Source: Pararhizobium gei (lineage in GTDB: Bacteria; Pseudomonadota; Alphaproteobacteria; Rhizobiales; Rhizobiaceae). Taken from it: 64,000 bases of DNA. A program made the translations under genes and the position numbers. The stretch covers positions 1 through 64,000 of the forward strand of contig NZ_CP119411.1 of the NCBI RefSeq assembly GCF_029223885.1. The letters are read 5' to 3'. The number at the start of each line of letters is the position of its first letter. Within the stretch, counting starts at the first letter, position 1. The notes under the pieces were generated by a model. It saw only the letters and a program-made list of their open reading frames with translations. It made no database searches and was not told the DNA's origin. Of this stretch, positions 43,763 through 53,292 are shown piece by piece.

Positions 43763-45235
43763 ATGCGGCATAAGCTTTTCATCGATGGTCAATGGTGTGC
43801 ACCCGTCAACGGCGGCACGTTCCCGGTGGTCAATCCAGCAACGGAGGAGGTCATCCACCATGCCCCTGCCGGTACAGCCGAAGACATCGACCTTGCGGTT
43901 GCAGCAGCGCGGCGTGCCTTCGATACCGGCCCATGGCCAAGGATGAGCGGACGAGAGCGCGCCGGATATCTGCGCGCCATGGCCGAGAAGATTTTGGAGC
44001 GCAAGCAGGAGCTTGGGCATCTCGAAGTAATCGACAATGGTAAGCCGCTTCCGGAAGCCGTGTGGGACATCGAAGACACCGCTGGATGCTTTTCGTTTTA
44101 TGCCGGGCTGGCGGAAGAACTGGACGACAACCCGGAAGAGACAATTGCGCTGTCCGAACCGCGTTTTTCGTCGAAGGTGGTGCGCGAGCCGATCGGTGTC
44201 GCAGGCGCCATCATTCCCTGGAACTATCCGCTGCTGATGGCCTCGTGGAAGGTCGCGCCGGCCCTTGCCGCCGGCTGCACCATGGTGCTGAAACCATCCG
44301 AACTCACACCGCTGACGGCACTGGAACTGGCCGCTATCGCGGAAGAGGTGGGGCTTCCGGCCGGCGTGCTGAACGTCGTGACCGGCCTTGGACCGGATGC
44401 CGGCCAGCCGCTTTCCGAGCACCCGGATGTCGACAAGCTGGCGTTCACCGGCTCGGTGCCAACAGGTGCGAAAATCATGGCGGCGGCAGCCCGCGACATT
44501 AAGAACGTCAGCCTCGAACTGGGTGGCAAGTCGCCCTTCGTCGTCTTCGCCGACAGCGATATCGACAAGGCCGTCGAGTGGATCATGTTCGGCATTTTCT
44601 GGAACCAGGGCCAGGTCTGCTCCGCAACTTCGCGCGTGCTGGTCGAGGAAAGCCTCTATCCGGCACTGTTGGAGCGGTTGGTGGCAGAGGCCACAAAAAT
44701 CCAGATCGGCGATGGCCTTGAAGACGGCACGCTGCTCGGCCCGCTGGTCTCCAGGGGGCAACATGACAAGGTGCTGGCGATGATCGCCCGTGGGCGCCGT
44801 GAGGGCGCGACCATTGCTCATGGCGGCAAGCGCCCGCATGGTCTCGACACCGGTTATTTCCTCGAACCCACCATTCTGACTGATATGGGAGAGGACAACA
44901 CCGTCTGGCGCGAGGAGATTTTCGGACCGGTGGTGTGCGTAAAAACGTTCCGCGATGAGGCAGACGCGATCCGCATGGCCAATGACAGCCGGTTCGGCCT
45001 TGCCGCCGCCGTCATGTCGAGGGACAAGACCCGCTGCGAGCGCGTCGCCCGCGCCTTTCGCGCCGGCATCGTCTGGATCAACTGCTCGCAACCAACTTTC
45101 ACCGAAGCGCCTTGGGGCGGCTACAAGCAGTCCGGCATTGGTCGCGAACTCGGCAGGTGGGGGCTCAACAACTATCTGGAAGTCAAGCAGATCACCTCAT
45201 TCGAGAGCGATGAGCCTTGGGGCTGGTATATGTAG
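43763..45235 (+). CDS. Aldehyde dehydrogenase (betaine-aldehyde type)
   Basis: 490 residues from the ATG at 43763 (MRHKLFIDGQWCAPVNGGTF) with GAAAGGGA upstream; the longer frame starts inside the glycosyltransferase gene and is rejected. The NAD-binding and catalytic elements are clear: GAIIPWNYPLLMASWKVAPA, VSLELGGKSPFVVF with the Glu, NQGQVCSATSRVLV with the catalytic Cys, EEIFGPVVCVKTF. It most resembles betaine-aldehyde or aminoaldehyde dehydrogenases. Together with the polyamine-type importer it suggests oxidation of an aminoaldehyde produced from the imported compound. Confidence 0.9.
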   Translation: MRHKLFIDGQWCAPVNGGTFPVVNPATEEVIHHAPAGTAEDIDLAVAAARRAFDTGPWPRMSGRERAGYLRAMAEKILERKQELGHLEVIDNGKPLPEAVWDIEDTAGCFSFYAGLAEELDDNPEETIALSEPRFSSKVVREPIGVAGAIIPWNYPLLMASWKVAPALAAGCTMVLKPSELTPLTALELAAIAEEVGLPAGVLNVVTGLGPDAGQPLSEHPDVDKLAFTGSVPTGAKIMAAAARDIKNVSLELGGKSPFVVFADSDIDKAVEWIMFGIFWNQGQVCSATSRVLVEESLYPALLERLVAEATKIQIGDGLEDGTLLGPLVSRGQHDKVLAMIARGRREGATIAHGGKRPHGLDTGYFLEPTILTDMGEDNTVWREEIFGPVVCVKTFRDEADAIRMANDSRFGLAAAVMSRDKTRCERVARAFRAGIVWINCSQPTFTEAPWGGYKQSGIGRELGRWGLNNYLEVKQITSFESDEPWGWYM

Positions 45236-45469
45236 GCGTCACTCAGAGTGATGAATGCACGACTTCGATTTATATGTATCATGCATATACATGCTTGGCG
45301 CACAAATCGATAAGGAACACAAAGAGAATTACGTCATCCGCCGATCGTTGTTCTCGGCCGCGCGCATCGTCCCCCGCTGCCACGATTACAAAAATCGGCC
45401 GCAGCTTTGCACTTGCCGAAGTGTCCTTCCTCTTCTGCTCATTGCGATTCGCAAGATCACGCAGATCGC

Positions 45470-45680
45470 CAGGAACTCGATCATGCCGCTACCGCCGAAG
45501 TCGCCGGGGCTCAACCCGGTTGAGAACCTCTGGCTCTTCATGCGCGAGAACTGGCTGTCAAACCGTATCTTCAAGTCCTACGACGACATCGTCGCTCATT
45601 GCTGCGATGCCTGGCGAAGGCTCGAAAGCCAGCCATGGCGCATCATGTCTATCGGACGCAACAATGGGCCAATGGGTTCT
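45470..45680 (+). mobile_element. IS630-family transposase remnant
   Basis: Only the C-terminal part is present: IMPLPPKSPGLNPVENLWLF, then MRENWLSNRIFKSYDDIVAH and CCDAWRRLESQPWRIMSIGR, the end of an IS630-type DDE transposase (PPKSPxLNPxENxW is diagnostic). No N-terminal part and no ends were found in the bases before or after. It is a fossil piece. Confidence 0.75.
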
Positions 45681-45889
45681 GATCAGCGAGAATCCGTATT
45701 ACGCCGCGCGTCGACAATCTACTTATGCCCGGCAGTGAGAAAGCTAGACCAATGCATCCATGAATCTCTAGCTCCGATCTGATTGCAGACTCCCCGATCA
45801 CCAATTTGCTCGTCCGCCGGCTATTGGGTATTCCCCCCAAAGCCTATGCCTCGAAAGCATCCTGGGAAGGAGAGTGATGAGATTGATCT

Positions 45890-46080
45890 CCGCAATTTTC
45901 TGAATTCACCGAGATATTCCTGGCGATGATGTTCAAGCCAGCGGCTGATGCGGCCATTGCCAAGAAGCTTGGCGACATATCCACGCGCGACGGTAAGGTG
46001 GAGTTTATCTATGCTGTAGGTTTCTTCAACGCTCTTAACTTGCGTTTGCAGTGCTGCCAGCTCCCGCTCCCATCCGCGCG
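45890..46080 (-). pseudogene. RepB/ParB-like plasmid partition protein remnant
   Basis: The minus-strand frame includes LAALQTQVKSVEETYSIDKL, HLTVARGYVAKLLGNGRISR and WLEHHRQEYLGEFRKL, which resembles the C-terminal part of RepB-type (PF07506) partition proteins. The N-terminal DNA-binding part is missing and both ends run into unrelated sequence. It may be left from an older plasmid replicon. The family call rests on memory of these motifs. Confidence 0.45.
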
Positions 46081-46508
46081 ATCTGCTGACCGGACGGCGC
46101 GCCGGCGCTTCGACCTGAACCCTTCCTGGGAGGCAACAAGTTGGCTTTCGGATATGGCAGCGCGTATCGCTCTGGCAAACATAAAAGTTATGTTGCCCTA
46201 TCATCAAGCCTGCGGCCTCACTGAGGCTTTGCCGCTATCGCAGCGCTCTGCGTTGAATAAAAGCGGGCCAAGTTTACAATCGTCTTCTTGAGATTAATCT
46301 AATTTAAGGAAATCACCCCTATATTTGGGGTGTCCTCTTGGACGTTGGACGCGCGATGGACGGCATGATGTCGATCCGGCACAGCACGGCAAATATGCCG
46401 CTACCACGTTTGTGCCAGCAACTTTTGGCCTTTGAGCAATTTCCTAAAATATCGACGCTGAAGCCCGCGTGAAATCGCGTGCATTGCCGCGTACACATGG
46501 AGTTCATG
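46081..46508. other. Non-coding stretch before the sensory operon
   Basis: No gene is recognised in the 430 bases between the partition remnant and the periplasmic protein gene. An AT-rich part around 46285-46330 could hold the promoter of the sensory operon. No clear -10/-35 pair was chosen. Confidence 0.3.
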
Positions 46509-47018
46509 ATGCATATTCGCGTGGTTCTTACATCTCTAGCGCTAACAGCTTTATGCTTCCCGACCTGGGCTTTCGCGCTCGATAAGCCAAAAGGGGAAGT
46601 GATTCTCACCGTATCTGCTCCCCACCTTGATCATCCCAATATAGCCGAGACGGCACAGTTCGACCTTCCTATGCTCGAAGCTCTTGCAAGCCACACAGGG
46701 GAGATGGAAACACCCTGGACCGAAGGCAAAGTAAAATTCTCCGGGCCCTTGCTTAGGTCCATTCTGGAGGCGGCCGGCGCTCACGGCACAAAATTGAAAA
46801 TCATTGCCTTGAATGACTATTCGGCCGAGGTTCCGGTCGAAGATGCTGAAAAGCTGGACACCATTCTTGCCACACGTATGAACGGAGACACGATGTCGGT
46901 GCGTGACAAGGGGCCGCTGTTTCTCATTTACCCTTTCGACAAGGACGCTAGCCTCTTCAACGAGAAATACTTCTCGCGCTCCGTCTGGCAAATCAAGACC
47001 ATTGAGGTTTCCGAGTGA
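46509..47018 (+). CDS. Periplasmic molybdopterin-oxidoreductase-fold protein
   Basis: 169 residues from the ATG at 46509 (GGAG 6 bases upstream; an adjacent ATG at 46506 is an equal alternative). A signal peptide (VVLTSLALTALCFPTWAFA) is followed by a soluble domain including VKFSGPLLRSILEAAGAHGT, LKIIALNDYSAEVPVEDAEK and ATRMNGDTMSVRDKGPLFLI, similar to the oxidoreductase molybdopterin-binding fold but without the cofactor cysteine. It overlaps the hybrid kinase gene by 4 bases, so it is probably a periplasmic ligand-binding partner of the kinase. Confidence 0.65.
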   Translation: MHIRVVLTSLALTALCFPTWAFALDKPKGEVILTVSAPHLDHPNIAETAQFDLPMLEALASHTGEMETPWTEGKVKFSGPLLRSILEAAGAHGTKLKIIALNDYSAEVPVEDAEKLDTILATRMNGDTMSVRDKGPLFLIYPFDKDASLFNEKYFSRSVWQIKTIEVSE

Positions 47019-49213
47019 CGGTTTCCACCCGGAGCAGCGGCGACATCATCCGCAAAGCCAGTAAAGCGACATTTGTTCTCCAAAGCTTCGCGGTGCTGCT
47101 GCTGATGGGCCTTGTCATCCTGTTTATGGATATTTCCCAAAAGTACGCGTCATTTCAGGACGGTGTGCGCGAAAATGCTCTGTGGTCCGTCTATCAGCTC
47201 GACCGCGAGGCGCGTCGCCTACACGAAACACTTCACGTGATGCTGGCTGAAAGGGACAAGTCCAGTGGCACTGTTAAAGCGCTTGGCACCCGTTACGACA
47301 TCCTCTACTCGCGAATGAATATTCTGGAAAAAACCTCGTTCGAAAGAAAATTCAAACTCGATTCTGCCGTTGAACGCCAGATCGCGGACATTCGTTCGAT
47401 CGTCTTCGGCAAGGTCAGCGTTTTTGACGCTCTTGCTTCACATGGATCGTTCGAACCTGCGACGTGGGCCCCGATCGATGACGAGCTCGAGAAACTGGTG
47501 TCAGTAACCGAAAGCCTGTTGGTCTACACCAATAATAACGTCAGCACGGACAGAGCCGAAGCGCGTCAGGCAGTGCTCGCCTTACAACTAAAGTCCGCCT
47601 GGCTTGTGGTCCTTTTGGTATGCTGCGTGGTAGTGCTTATCTTCACTTTGCGCCGCCAGTTGAAATCCGTGCGTCTGGCAGGACTTAGCCTGGAGGCTAT
47701 TTCCAACGAACTGAACGACGCCTATCTCGATGCTGAGGCTGGCAACCGTGCTAAGTCCCAGTTCATGGCAACGATGGGACATGAAGTCCGCACCCCTTTG
47801 AATGCCATTCTCGGTACCGCAGAATTGCTTGAGCTTTCGCCCCTGCCACCCTCGGTTGCAGCGGGGATGCACACCATAAGACGTTCAGGACAAGCCCTTC
47901 TTGAGGTCATCAACGAAATCCTGGATTTTGCTAAGATTGAGCACGGGAAGCTTGATATCGAGGTCAGGGTTGTCGACCTCCAATCAGTTCTAGCGACCAC
48001 CATCGAGATGGTACGTGATCGTGCGACCGAACAGGGCAATCAGATCGTACTTCATTTGCCGGAGACCTTTAGGATCCCTGTTGTGGCTACGGATCCCACA
48101 CGATTACGGCAGGTGCTTCTCAATCTCCTTAGCAACGCGATCAAATTCACCTCAAACGGGACAATCACTTTGAGCGTAACGGAAGCTGGAACGTCTCAGA
48201 ATTCGATTCTCCGCTTCGAAATATCGGATACGGGCATCGGCATTGACGAAGCCGGGCTTTGCAGGCTCTTCCAGCCGTTCTCTCAAGTGGATGCCTCGAT
48301 CAGTCGTAAATACGGCGGTACCGGGCTTGGCCTGACGATCTGCAAACAAATCATTGAAGCGATGATGGGCCGGATCGGTGTTGAAAGCAGGAAGGGGAAG
48401 GGAAGCACATTCTGGTTCGAAATACCTGTGGTTGCCGCTGTGTTGCCAGCTCCGTCAGCTGCCCTGGGTGATCATGGCCTGCCAGGAACGCTTCCAATTC
48501 TCAAGATACTTCTTGTTGAAGACAATCTCGTAAACCAGCAGGTCGCGGCTGGCTTACTCAACCACCTTGGCCAAAAAGTCACAGTTGTCGGCGACGGCTT
48601 CGAGGCAGTTGACGCGGCTGCTCATGAAGAATTCGATTTGATTTTGATGGACATGCAGATGCCGAGAATGGACGGGATCGAAGCGACGCGATTGATCCGC
48701 GAAGCGGAAAATGACCGAGAAAGCACGCCGATTATTGCGATGACGGCAAATGCGTCCGAGGATGATCGCAGACTGTGCGAGGAAGCGGGAATGACTGGAT
48801 TCCAGTCGAAGCCCATTTCACTGCAGCAGCTCCGCGCGCTAATCGAAACTCAGCGCCTGCTTATGTTCGAGGCACCGACCGGAGACGTTCAAGACGGCGA
48901 TACCGAAAATTCATTCGCTACGCGAAAAGCCGAAATCGAAGCGGCGCTCGGAGAGGAAACCTTCGCGCAACTTCTATCAAGCTTCTTCGATGATGCCGCA
49001 ACACTTCTCGAAGGGCTGCATGAAGCGTTGGCTGCGAACGACTATCGCAGTGCTGACCGTCTTCTTCACACGATGAAGGGCGCGGCTAGCAGCGTCGGGC
49101 TTCAGCGGATCGCAGACACCTCACAGCAACTTCGCAGCGGGACCATGTCTGAAAACAGCATCGCACGACTTGCAGAAACCATAGGCGAATTCAGGCAACG
49201 CCTCGCCGCATAG
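47015..49213 (+). CDS. Hybrid sensor histidine kinase with receiver and Hpt domains
   Basis: 732 residues starting at the GTG at 47015, translationally coupled (GTGA) to the periplasmic protein. Two membrane helices (SFAVLLLMGLVILFMDISQK near residue 28 and LVVLLVCCVVVLIFTLRRQL near 195) bracket a periplasmic sensor. HisKA follows with the phospho-accepting His in FMATMGHEVRTPLNAILGTA near residue 256, then HATPase motifs (LRQVLLNLLSNAIKFT, SRKYGGTGLGLTICK), a receiver domain with Asp in FDLILMDMQMPRMDGIEATR near 545, and a C-terminal Hpt with LLHTMKGAASSVGL near 685. A full phosphorelay in one chain. Confidence 0.94.
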   Translation: MTVSTRSSGDIIRKASKATFVLQSFAVLLLMGLVILFMDISQKYASFQDGVRENALWSVYQLDREARRLHETLHVMLAERDKSSGTVKALGTRYDILYSRMNILEKTSFERKFKLDSAVERQIADIRSIVFGKVSVFDALASHGSFEPATWAPIDDELEKLVSVTESLLVYTNNNVSTDRAEARQAVLALQLKSAWLVVLLVCCVVVLIFTLRRQLKSVRLAGLSLEAISNELNDAYLDAEAGNRAKSQFMATMGHEVRTPLNAILGTAELLELSPLPPSVAAGMHTIRRSGQALLEVINEILDFAKIEHGKLDIEVRVVDLQSVLATTIEMVRDRATEQGNQIVLHLPETFRIPVVATDPTRLRQVLLNLLSNAIKFTSNGTITLSVTEAGTSQNSILRFEISDTGIGIDEAGLCRLFQPFSQVDASISRKYGGTGLGLTICKQIIEAMMGRIGVESRKGKGSTFWFEIPVVAAVLPAPSAALGDHGLPGTLPILKILLVEDNLVNQQVAAGLLNHLGQKVTVVGDGFEAVDAAAHEEFDLILMDMQMPRMDGIEATRLIREAENDRESTPIIAMTANASEDDRRLCEEAGMTGFQSKPISLQQLRALIETQRLLMFEAPTGDVQDGDTENSFATRKAEIEAALGEETFAQLLSSFFDDAATLLEGLHEALAANDYRSADRLLHTMKGAASSVGLQRIADTSQQLRSGTMSENSIARLAETIGEFRQRLAA

Positions 49214-49223
49214 GAACGGTTAA

Positions 49224-50384
49224 ATGCGCATTCTACTGGTAGACGACAACAAAACAAACCTCTCGCTGCTCACCAAATTGGTGGAAAAGCTTCCCAGCTG
49301 TGAAGCGATTGCCTATTCACAACCTGAAGACGTGCTGACGGTGGCCGAGCAGCTCGATTTCGACATCGCCATTGTCGATTTTCAGATGCCGGTCTACAAC
49401 GGCATAGAGTTGGTGAACGAGTTGCTTCGTTTTGAGGGGCACCGCGACAAACCAATCGTGTTCGTGACGGCCGACACGGATACCGCCACTCGAATGGCGG
49501 CGCTCAATGCCGGCGCGATCGATTTTCTGACAAAACCTGTCAACCCACTTGAATTTCAGGCTCGCATTCGAAATCTGGTGGCGCTCGTGGATGCGCGCAA
49601 GAAGCTCGCCGACAAGGCTGAGTGGCTGCGAACTGAGGTCGACAAAGCGGTTGGTGAATTGCGCGCCCGCGAGGAAGAGATCATCGATCGGCTTACCATC
49701 GCGGCAAGCTACAAGGACTTCGAAACTGCCCGCCATACCCGCCGGGTGGGTTTGTATTCGGAGGCGATCGCAAAGTCCTACGGAATAGAGCCATGGCTCT
49801 GTTCGGATATCAGGCTTGCCTCGCCCATGCATGATATCGGTAAGGTGGCGATCCCGGACGCTGTCCTCCTGAAAAACGGCAAGCTGACAGACGATGAGTT
49901 TGCCATCATGCAGGGGCATACGGTCATCGGATGCGACATCCTTCGGGAGTCCAAATCCGCCCTGCTGCAACTTGCCGCTGAGATCGCCAGCAGCCACCAT
50001 GAGCGCTGGGACGGGCGAGGATATCCGTTTGGACTTTCGGGTGAGGACATTCCCATATCGGGACGCATCGTCGCGATTGCTGACAACTTCGACGCCTTGA
50101 CAACCGCAAGGCCCTATAAGGAAGCTTGGTCATTGGAGCGCACCGTTGAGCACATTCGCGAGAAAGCTGGTAGCCAGTTCGACCCTCAATGCGTTAGCGC
50201 TTTCGATAATGCACTGCCGGCTTTGATTGCGATCATGGACAAGGACGGTGCATCCGCTGAAGATGGTGGCTGCAGGCGCTGCGATCCCGTTCACGCTGCA
50301 TGTTCGCAGTCTGCCTCCGCTTACGGGGCTTGCCGATCGGCGATCGACCGCGCTCGCTTCCAGAAAACGGTTCAAGTCGCTTGA
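49224..50384 (+). CDS. Response regulator with HD-GYP phosphodiesterase domain (RpfG-like)
   Basis: 386 residues. The receiver domain has [20 protein letters not shown], the Asp in [20 protein letters not shown] near residue 53 and [19 protein letters not shown]. The HD-GYP domain follows with [19 protein letters not shown] near 200 and [20 protein letters not shown] near 260, all catalytic residues present. It is directly downstream of the hybrid kinase and is the likely receiver of its phosphate, converting the signal into cyclic di-GMP breakdown. The C-terminal tail after residue 340 is Cys/Ala-rich and atypical. Confidence 0.93.
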   Translation: MRILLVDDNKTNLSLLTKLVEKLPSCEAIAYSQPEDVLTVAEQLDFDIAIVDFQMPVYNGIELVNELLRFEGHRDKPIVFVTADTDTATRMAALNAGAIDFLTKPVNPLEFQARIRNLVALVDARKKLADKAEWLRTEVDKAVGELRAREEEIIDRLTIAASYKDFETARHTRRVGLYSEAIAKSYGIEPWLCSDIRLASPMHDIGKVAIPDAVLLKNGKLTDDEFAIMQGHTVIGCDILRESKSALLQLAAEIASSHHERWDGRGYPFGLSGEDIPISGRIVAIADNFDALTTARPYKEAWSLERTVEHIREKAGSQFDPQCVSAFDNALPALIAIMDKDGASAEDGGCRRCDPVHAACSQSASAYGACRSAIDRARFQKTVQVA

Positions 50385-50541
50385 TGCCTTAGGACAAATG
50401 CAGGAGCGATTCCACCCGCAGGTACAAAAATCGCAACAGATATCGCCGCAGGTCGGTATCAAATGTCAAATTCATTCCATTCGCACGATAAGAGGCCGTG
50501 TGATGCCTCTTTTACAGTATCGCCAGAGGAGAGATCTGAAG

Positions 50542-52359
50542 ATGTTCGGCCGTTCTAAAGTTTCCAGTATGCAGACAAAGTCGTTGAACTCGATTGCTGC
50601 CAATATCATGATCGCCGACGCCGATCTGAACATCCGATATATGAATGAGGCAGTTACTTCTCTGCTCAAGGAAGCCGCGTCGGACCTGAAGAAGGAACTG
50701 CCGCGGTTCGATTTCGACAAACTTGTGGGAAGCAACATCGACATCTTCCACAAGAACCCATCTCACCAGCGAACCATGCTCGCCGCGCTGAAGACCCAAC
50801 ACCGAGCCACAATCTGGGTCGGCCACTGTGCCTTCGACCTGATTGTCACACCGCTGCTTGAGGGAAACAGAACGACGGGGTTTGTCGTAGAGTGGGCAAA
50901 CGCCAAAGAACGGTTGCAAAATATAGATTTCCAGGCCCAGATGGTGGCGATCAGCCGTGTGCAAGGGATCATCGAGTTTACCACCGACGGCGAAATCGTG
51001 ACGGCAAACGACAATTTCTTGAAGGCCATCGGCTATCGCCTGGACGAGATCAAGGGTCGCAGCCATAGCATGCTGGTTGATCCGGAATACGCCAGAGCAC
51101 CGGCTTACAAGGAATTCTGGGACGCGCTACGCAGGGGCGAGGTCCAGGCTGCCGAATTTACCCGCTATGGCAAGAACGGCAAACTTGTCGTCATCAACGC
51201 ATCCTATAATCCAATCCTCGATTCCAAGGGCAAAATCACCAAGGTCGTGAAATTCGCGACCGACGTGACCGAGCGTGTTCATGCGGTGACGACCATTGGC
51301 GCAGCACTCACCAGACTTGCACAGGGAGATCTCTCCTTCAGCATAGACCAGCCGTTCGCACCCGATTTCGAGGGGCTGCGGAACACGATGAACGAGGCGC
51401 TGAGCCAGATGCGGAATACTCTTGGGCATGTCGCGCATTCGACCGATCAGATTGATAACGGCACGCGCGAGATCAGTCAAAGTGCGGAGGACCTGTCCAA
51501 GCGCACCGAACAGCAGGCCGCCTCACTCGAGGAGACTGCGGCAGCCCTTGATCAGATCACAGTCAATGTCAGCAACGCCGCAAAGCGCGCCGAAGAGGCA
51601 CGTCACGCCGCTGCAACCGCGAGTGAAAATGCGGAGCGCTCCGGCAAAGTCGTCGCCGACGCGGTTGGAGCGATGTCGCGGATCGAGAGTTCGTCCAACC
51701 AGATCTCCAACATCATCGGTGTCATCGACGAAATTGCCTTCCAGACGAACCTTCTCGCGCTCAACGCCGGGGTCGAGGCTGCTCGTGCCGGCGAGGCCGG
51801 AAAGGGGTTCGCTGTCGTGGCGCAGGAGGTACGCGAACTTGCTCAACGCTCCGCTCAGGCTGCGAAAGAAATAAAAGGTTTGATCCGGAATTCTTCGGAG
51901 GAGGTCAGCACCGGCGTCAAGCTCGTCAGCGAAACTGGAGAAGCTCTGCGTACGATCCAGCAGAACATCGTGGTGGTCAATGACCACATGCAAGCGATCA
52001 CCAGTTCGGCAAAGGAGCAGGCGACTGGACTGTCAGAGGTCAATTCCGCCGTCAATCAAATGGATCAGGTCACGCAGCAGAATGCCGCGATGGTGGAAGA
52101 AACCAACGCCGCCAGCGCGACGCTTGCCCAGGAGACCGCACGTCTGCGCGAACTGATCGAGGGGTTCCAACTGGGTGGGGTCGCGGGAAGGCCGTCACAA
52201 TCGGGAAACAGACCCTTGGCGGGCAACACATCAAACCGGAAACTTGAGGTTGTTAAGCTTGGTCATCGACCTGTCCCCTCGCCGGCACGACAGATGCTGT
52301 CGAAGATATCTGGGAAAGTAGGGAATGGAGCTGCGACCGAAAGCTGGGAAGAGTTCTGA
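50542..52359 (+). CDS. PAS-domain methyl-accepting chemotaxis protein
   Basis: About 605 residues from the ATG at 50542 ([20 protein letters not shown]), with GAGGAGAG 9 bases upstream; an ATG at 50503 is a possible alternative, and the very long frame upstream overlaps the response regulator. Two PAS domains ([40 protein letters not shown]) precede a HAMP-like linker and the signalling domain with [20 protein letters not shown]. There is no membrane helix, so it is cytoplasmic. The C-terminus ATESWEEF resembles the CheR/CheB pentapeptide, as in the chemoreceptor at 15.8 kb. It is aligned with the kinase operon. Confidence 0.92.
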   Translation: MFGRSKVSSMQTKSLNSIAANIMIADADLNIRYMNEAVTSLLKEAASDLKKELPRFDFDKLVGSNIDIFHKNPSHQRTMLAALKTQHRATIWVGHCAFDLIVTPLLEGNRTTGFVVEWANAKERLQNIDFQAQMVAISRVQGIIEFTTDGEIVTANDNFLKAIGYRLDEIKGRSHSMLVDPEYARAPAYKEFWDALRRGEVQAAEFTRYGKNGKLVVINASYNPILDSKGKITKVVKFATDVTERVHAVTTIGAALTRLAQGDLSFSIDQPFAPDFEGLRNTMNEALSQMRNTLGHVAHSTDQIDNGTREISQSAEDLSKRTEQQAASLEETAAALDQITVNVSNAAKRAEEARHAAATASENAERSGKVVADAVGAMSRIESSSNQISNIIGVIDEIAFQTNLLALNAGVEAARAGEAGKGFAVVAQEVRELAQRSAQAAKEIKGLIRNSSEEVSTGVKLVSETGEALRTIQQNIVVVNDHMQAITSSAKEQATGLSEVNSAVNQMDQVTQQNAAMVEETNAASATLAQETARLRELIEGFQLGGVAGRPSQSGNRPLAGNTSNRKLEVVKLGHRPVPSPARQMLSKISGKVGNGAATESWEEF

Positions 52360-52414
52360 CGCCTGTTTGCGTGGGCAAGTCTGTTTTCCACCCTCAGATT
52401 CGGAGGCATACCCG

Positions 52415-52675
52415 ATGACAAACGTTTTGACGTTCCCAATCGAAGCAAGCCGCGGTGTTACACCTGCCGCCGCCTCACAGAAAACCAGCGAGCATAAGTA
52501 CCGTGTTATGACCGACGCTCTGGGTTTCCTGCGCGATCAGTTGTTTGAGTTGACCATGGAACTGGAGTGCAGTTGTACGCAGCTGACTGTGGTGGCAGCC
52601 GCCAATTCCCTTGCTTCGGCGGTGGAGGAAGAATCCCGGCGCAATGCCTGTTCTCGCTCGCCGCTCAATCCCTGA
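52415..52675 (+). CDS. Small hypothetical protein
   Basis: 86 residues beginning MTNVLTFPIEASRGVTPAAA; CGGAGG lies 8 bases before the ATG at 52415. The middle part is helical (ALGFLRDQLFELTMELECSC) with several cysteines. No known motif. It lies 55 bases after the chemoreceptor in the same direction and may be its small partner. The last residues may be affected by decay near the hemA remnant. Confidence 0.45.
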   Translation: MTNVLTFPIEASRGVTPAAASQKTSEHKYRVMTDALGFLRDQLFELTMELECSCTQLTVVAAANSLASAVEEESRRNACSRSPLNP

Positions 52676-52776
52676 AAGGTCTGGCCGAGCGCAAGCTGCT
52701 TTTTTGTGGCCACGCGGCCGGCGGGACCAGACGGGGCAAGTAACGCGGCTGCCTGAAGACGATACTGGAGCATGAC

Positions 52777-53190
52777 ATGGATTTCGAAGCATTCTTCAAG
52801 AGCGAGCTGGAAGGCCTTCAAACCGAAGGCCGCTATCGTGTGTTCGCCGACCTCGATCGACACCGCGGCAATTTTCCGCGCGCCACGCGCCACACCCAGA
52901 ATGGTCCGAAGGGTGTGACCGTCTGGTGTTCCAACGACTATCTCGGCATGGGCCAGAACCCCAAGGTGATCGAGGCGATGAACAACGCCATCGATAACTG
53001 TGGCGCGGGTGCGGGAGGCACCCGGAATATTTCTGGCACCACCCACTGTCTATGTGCAGCCCATCAACTATCCGACAGTGCCGAAGAAGACCGAGCGCCT
53101 GCGCATCACGCCGACGCCGATATCGAACTTCTGGTCGAGGCGCTGCACTCGCTATGGTCGCGCTGCGCGCTGGCGCAGCAAGTTGCATGA
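52777..53190 (+). pseudogene. hemA: 5-aminolevulinate synthase (hemA) remnant with internal deletion
   Basis: The first 87 codons are a good ALAS N-terminus ([55 protein letters not shown] near 53030). The frame then jumps to the family's extreme C-terminus: [20 protein letters not shown] is read in the next frame from about 53046, then [20 protein letters not shown] in the original frame to 53190. Around 260 central residues, including the pyridoxal-phosphate lysine, are missing. It is inactive; a working copy must exist elsewhere in the genome. Confidence 0.85.
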
Positions 53191-53292
53191 CGATCCAGTG
53201 ACTAAGCCTTTGCTTGCTCATAACAGGCTGTTAACTTTACGTTAACCATTGAACTACATAAATAGGGTCCTGATTCAACAATTGAGTCGAAG

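Noticed and set aside
45255..45470. N-terminal part of the IS630 frame
   Set aside because: The open frame continues upstream but shows no similarity to IS630 N-termini; treated as chance.
50227..50541. Long N-terminal extension of the PAS chemoreceptor
   Set aside because: It overlaps the response regulator gene in another frame and lacks PAS-type sequence; the start at 50542 has a ribosome site.
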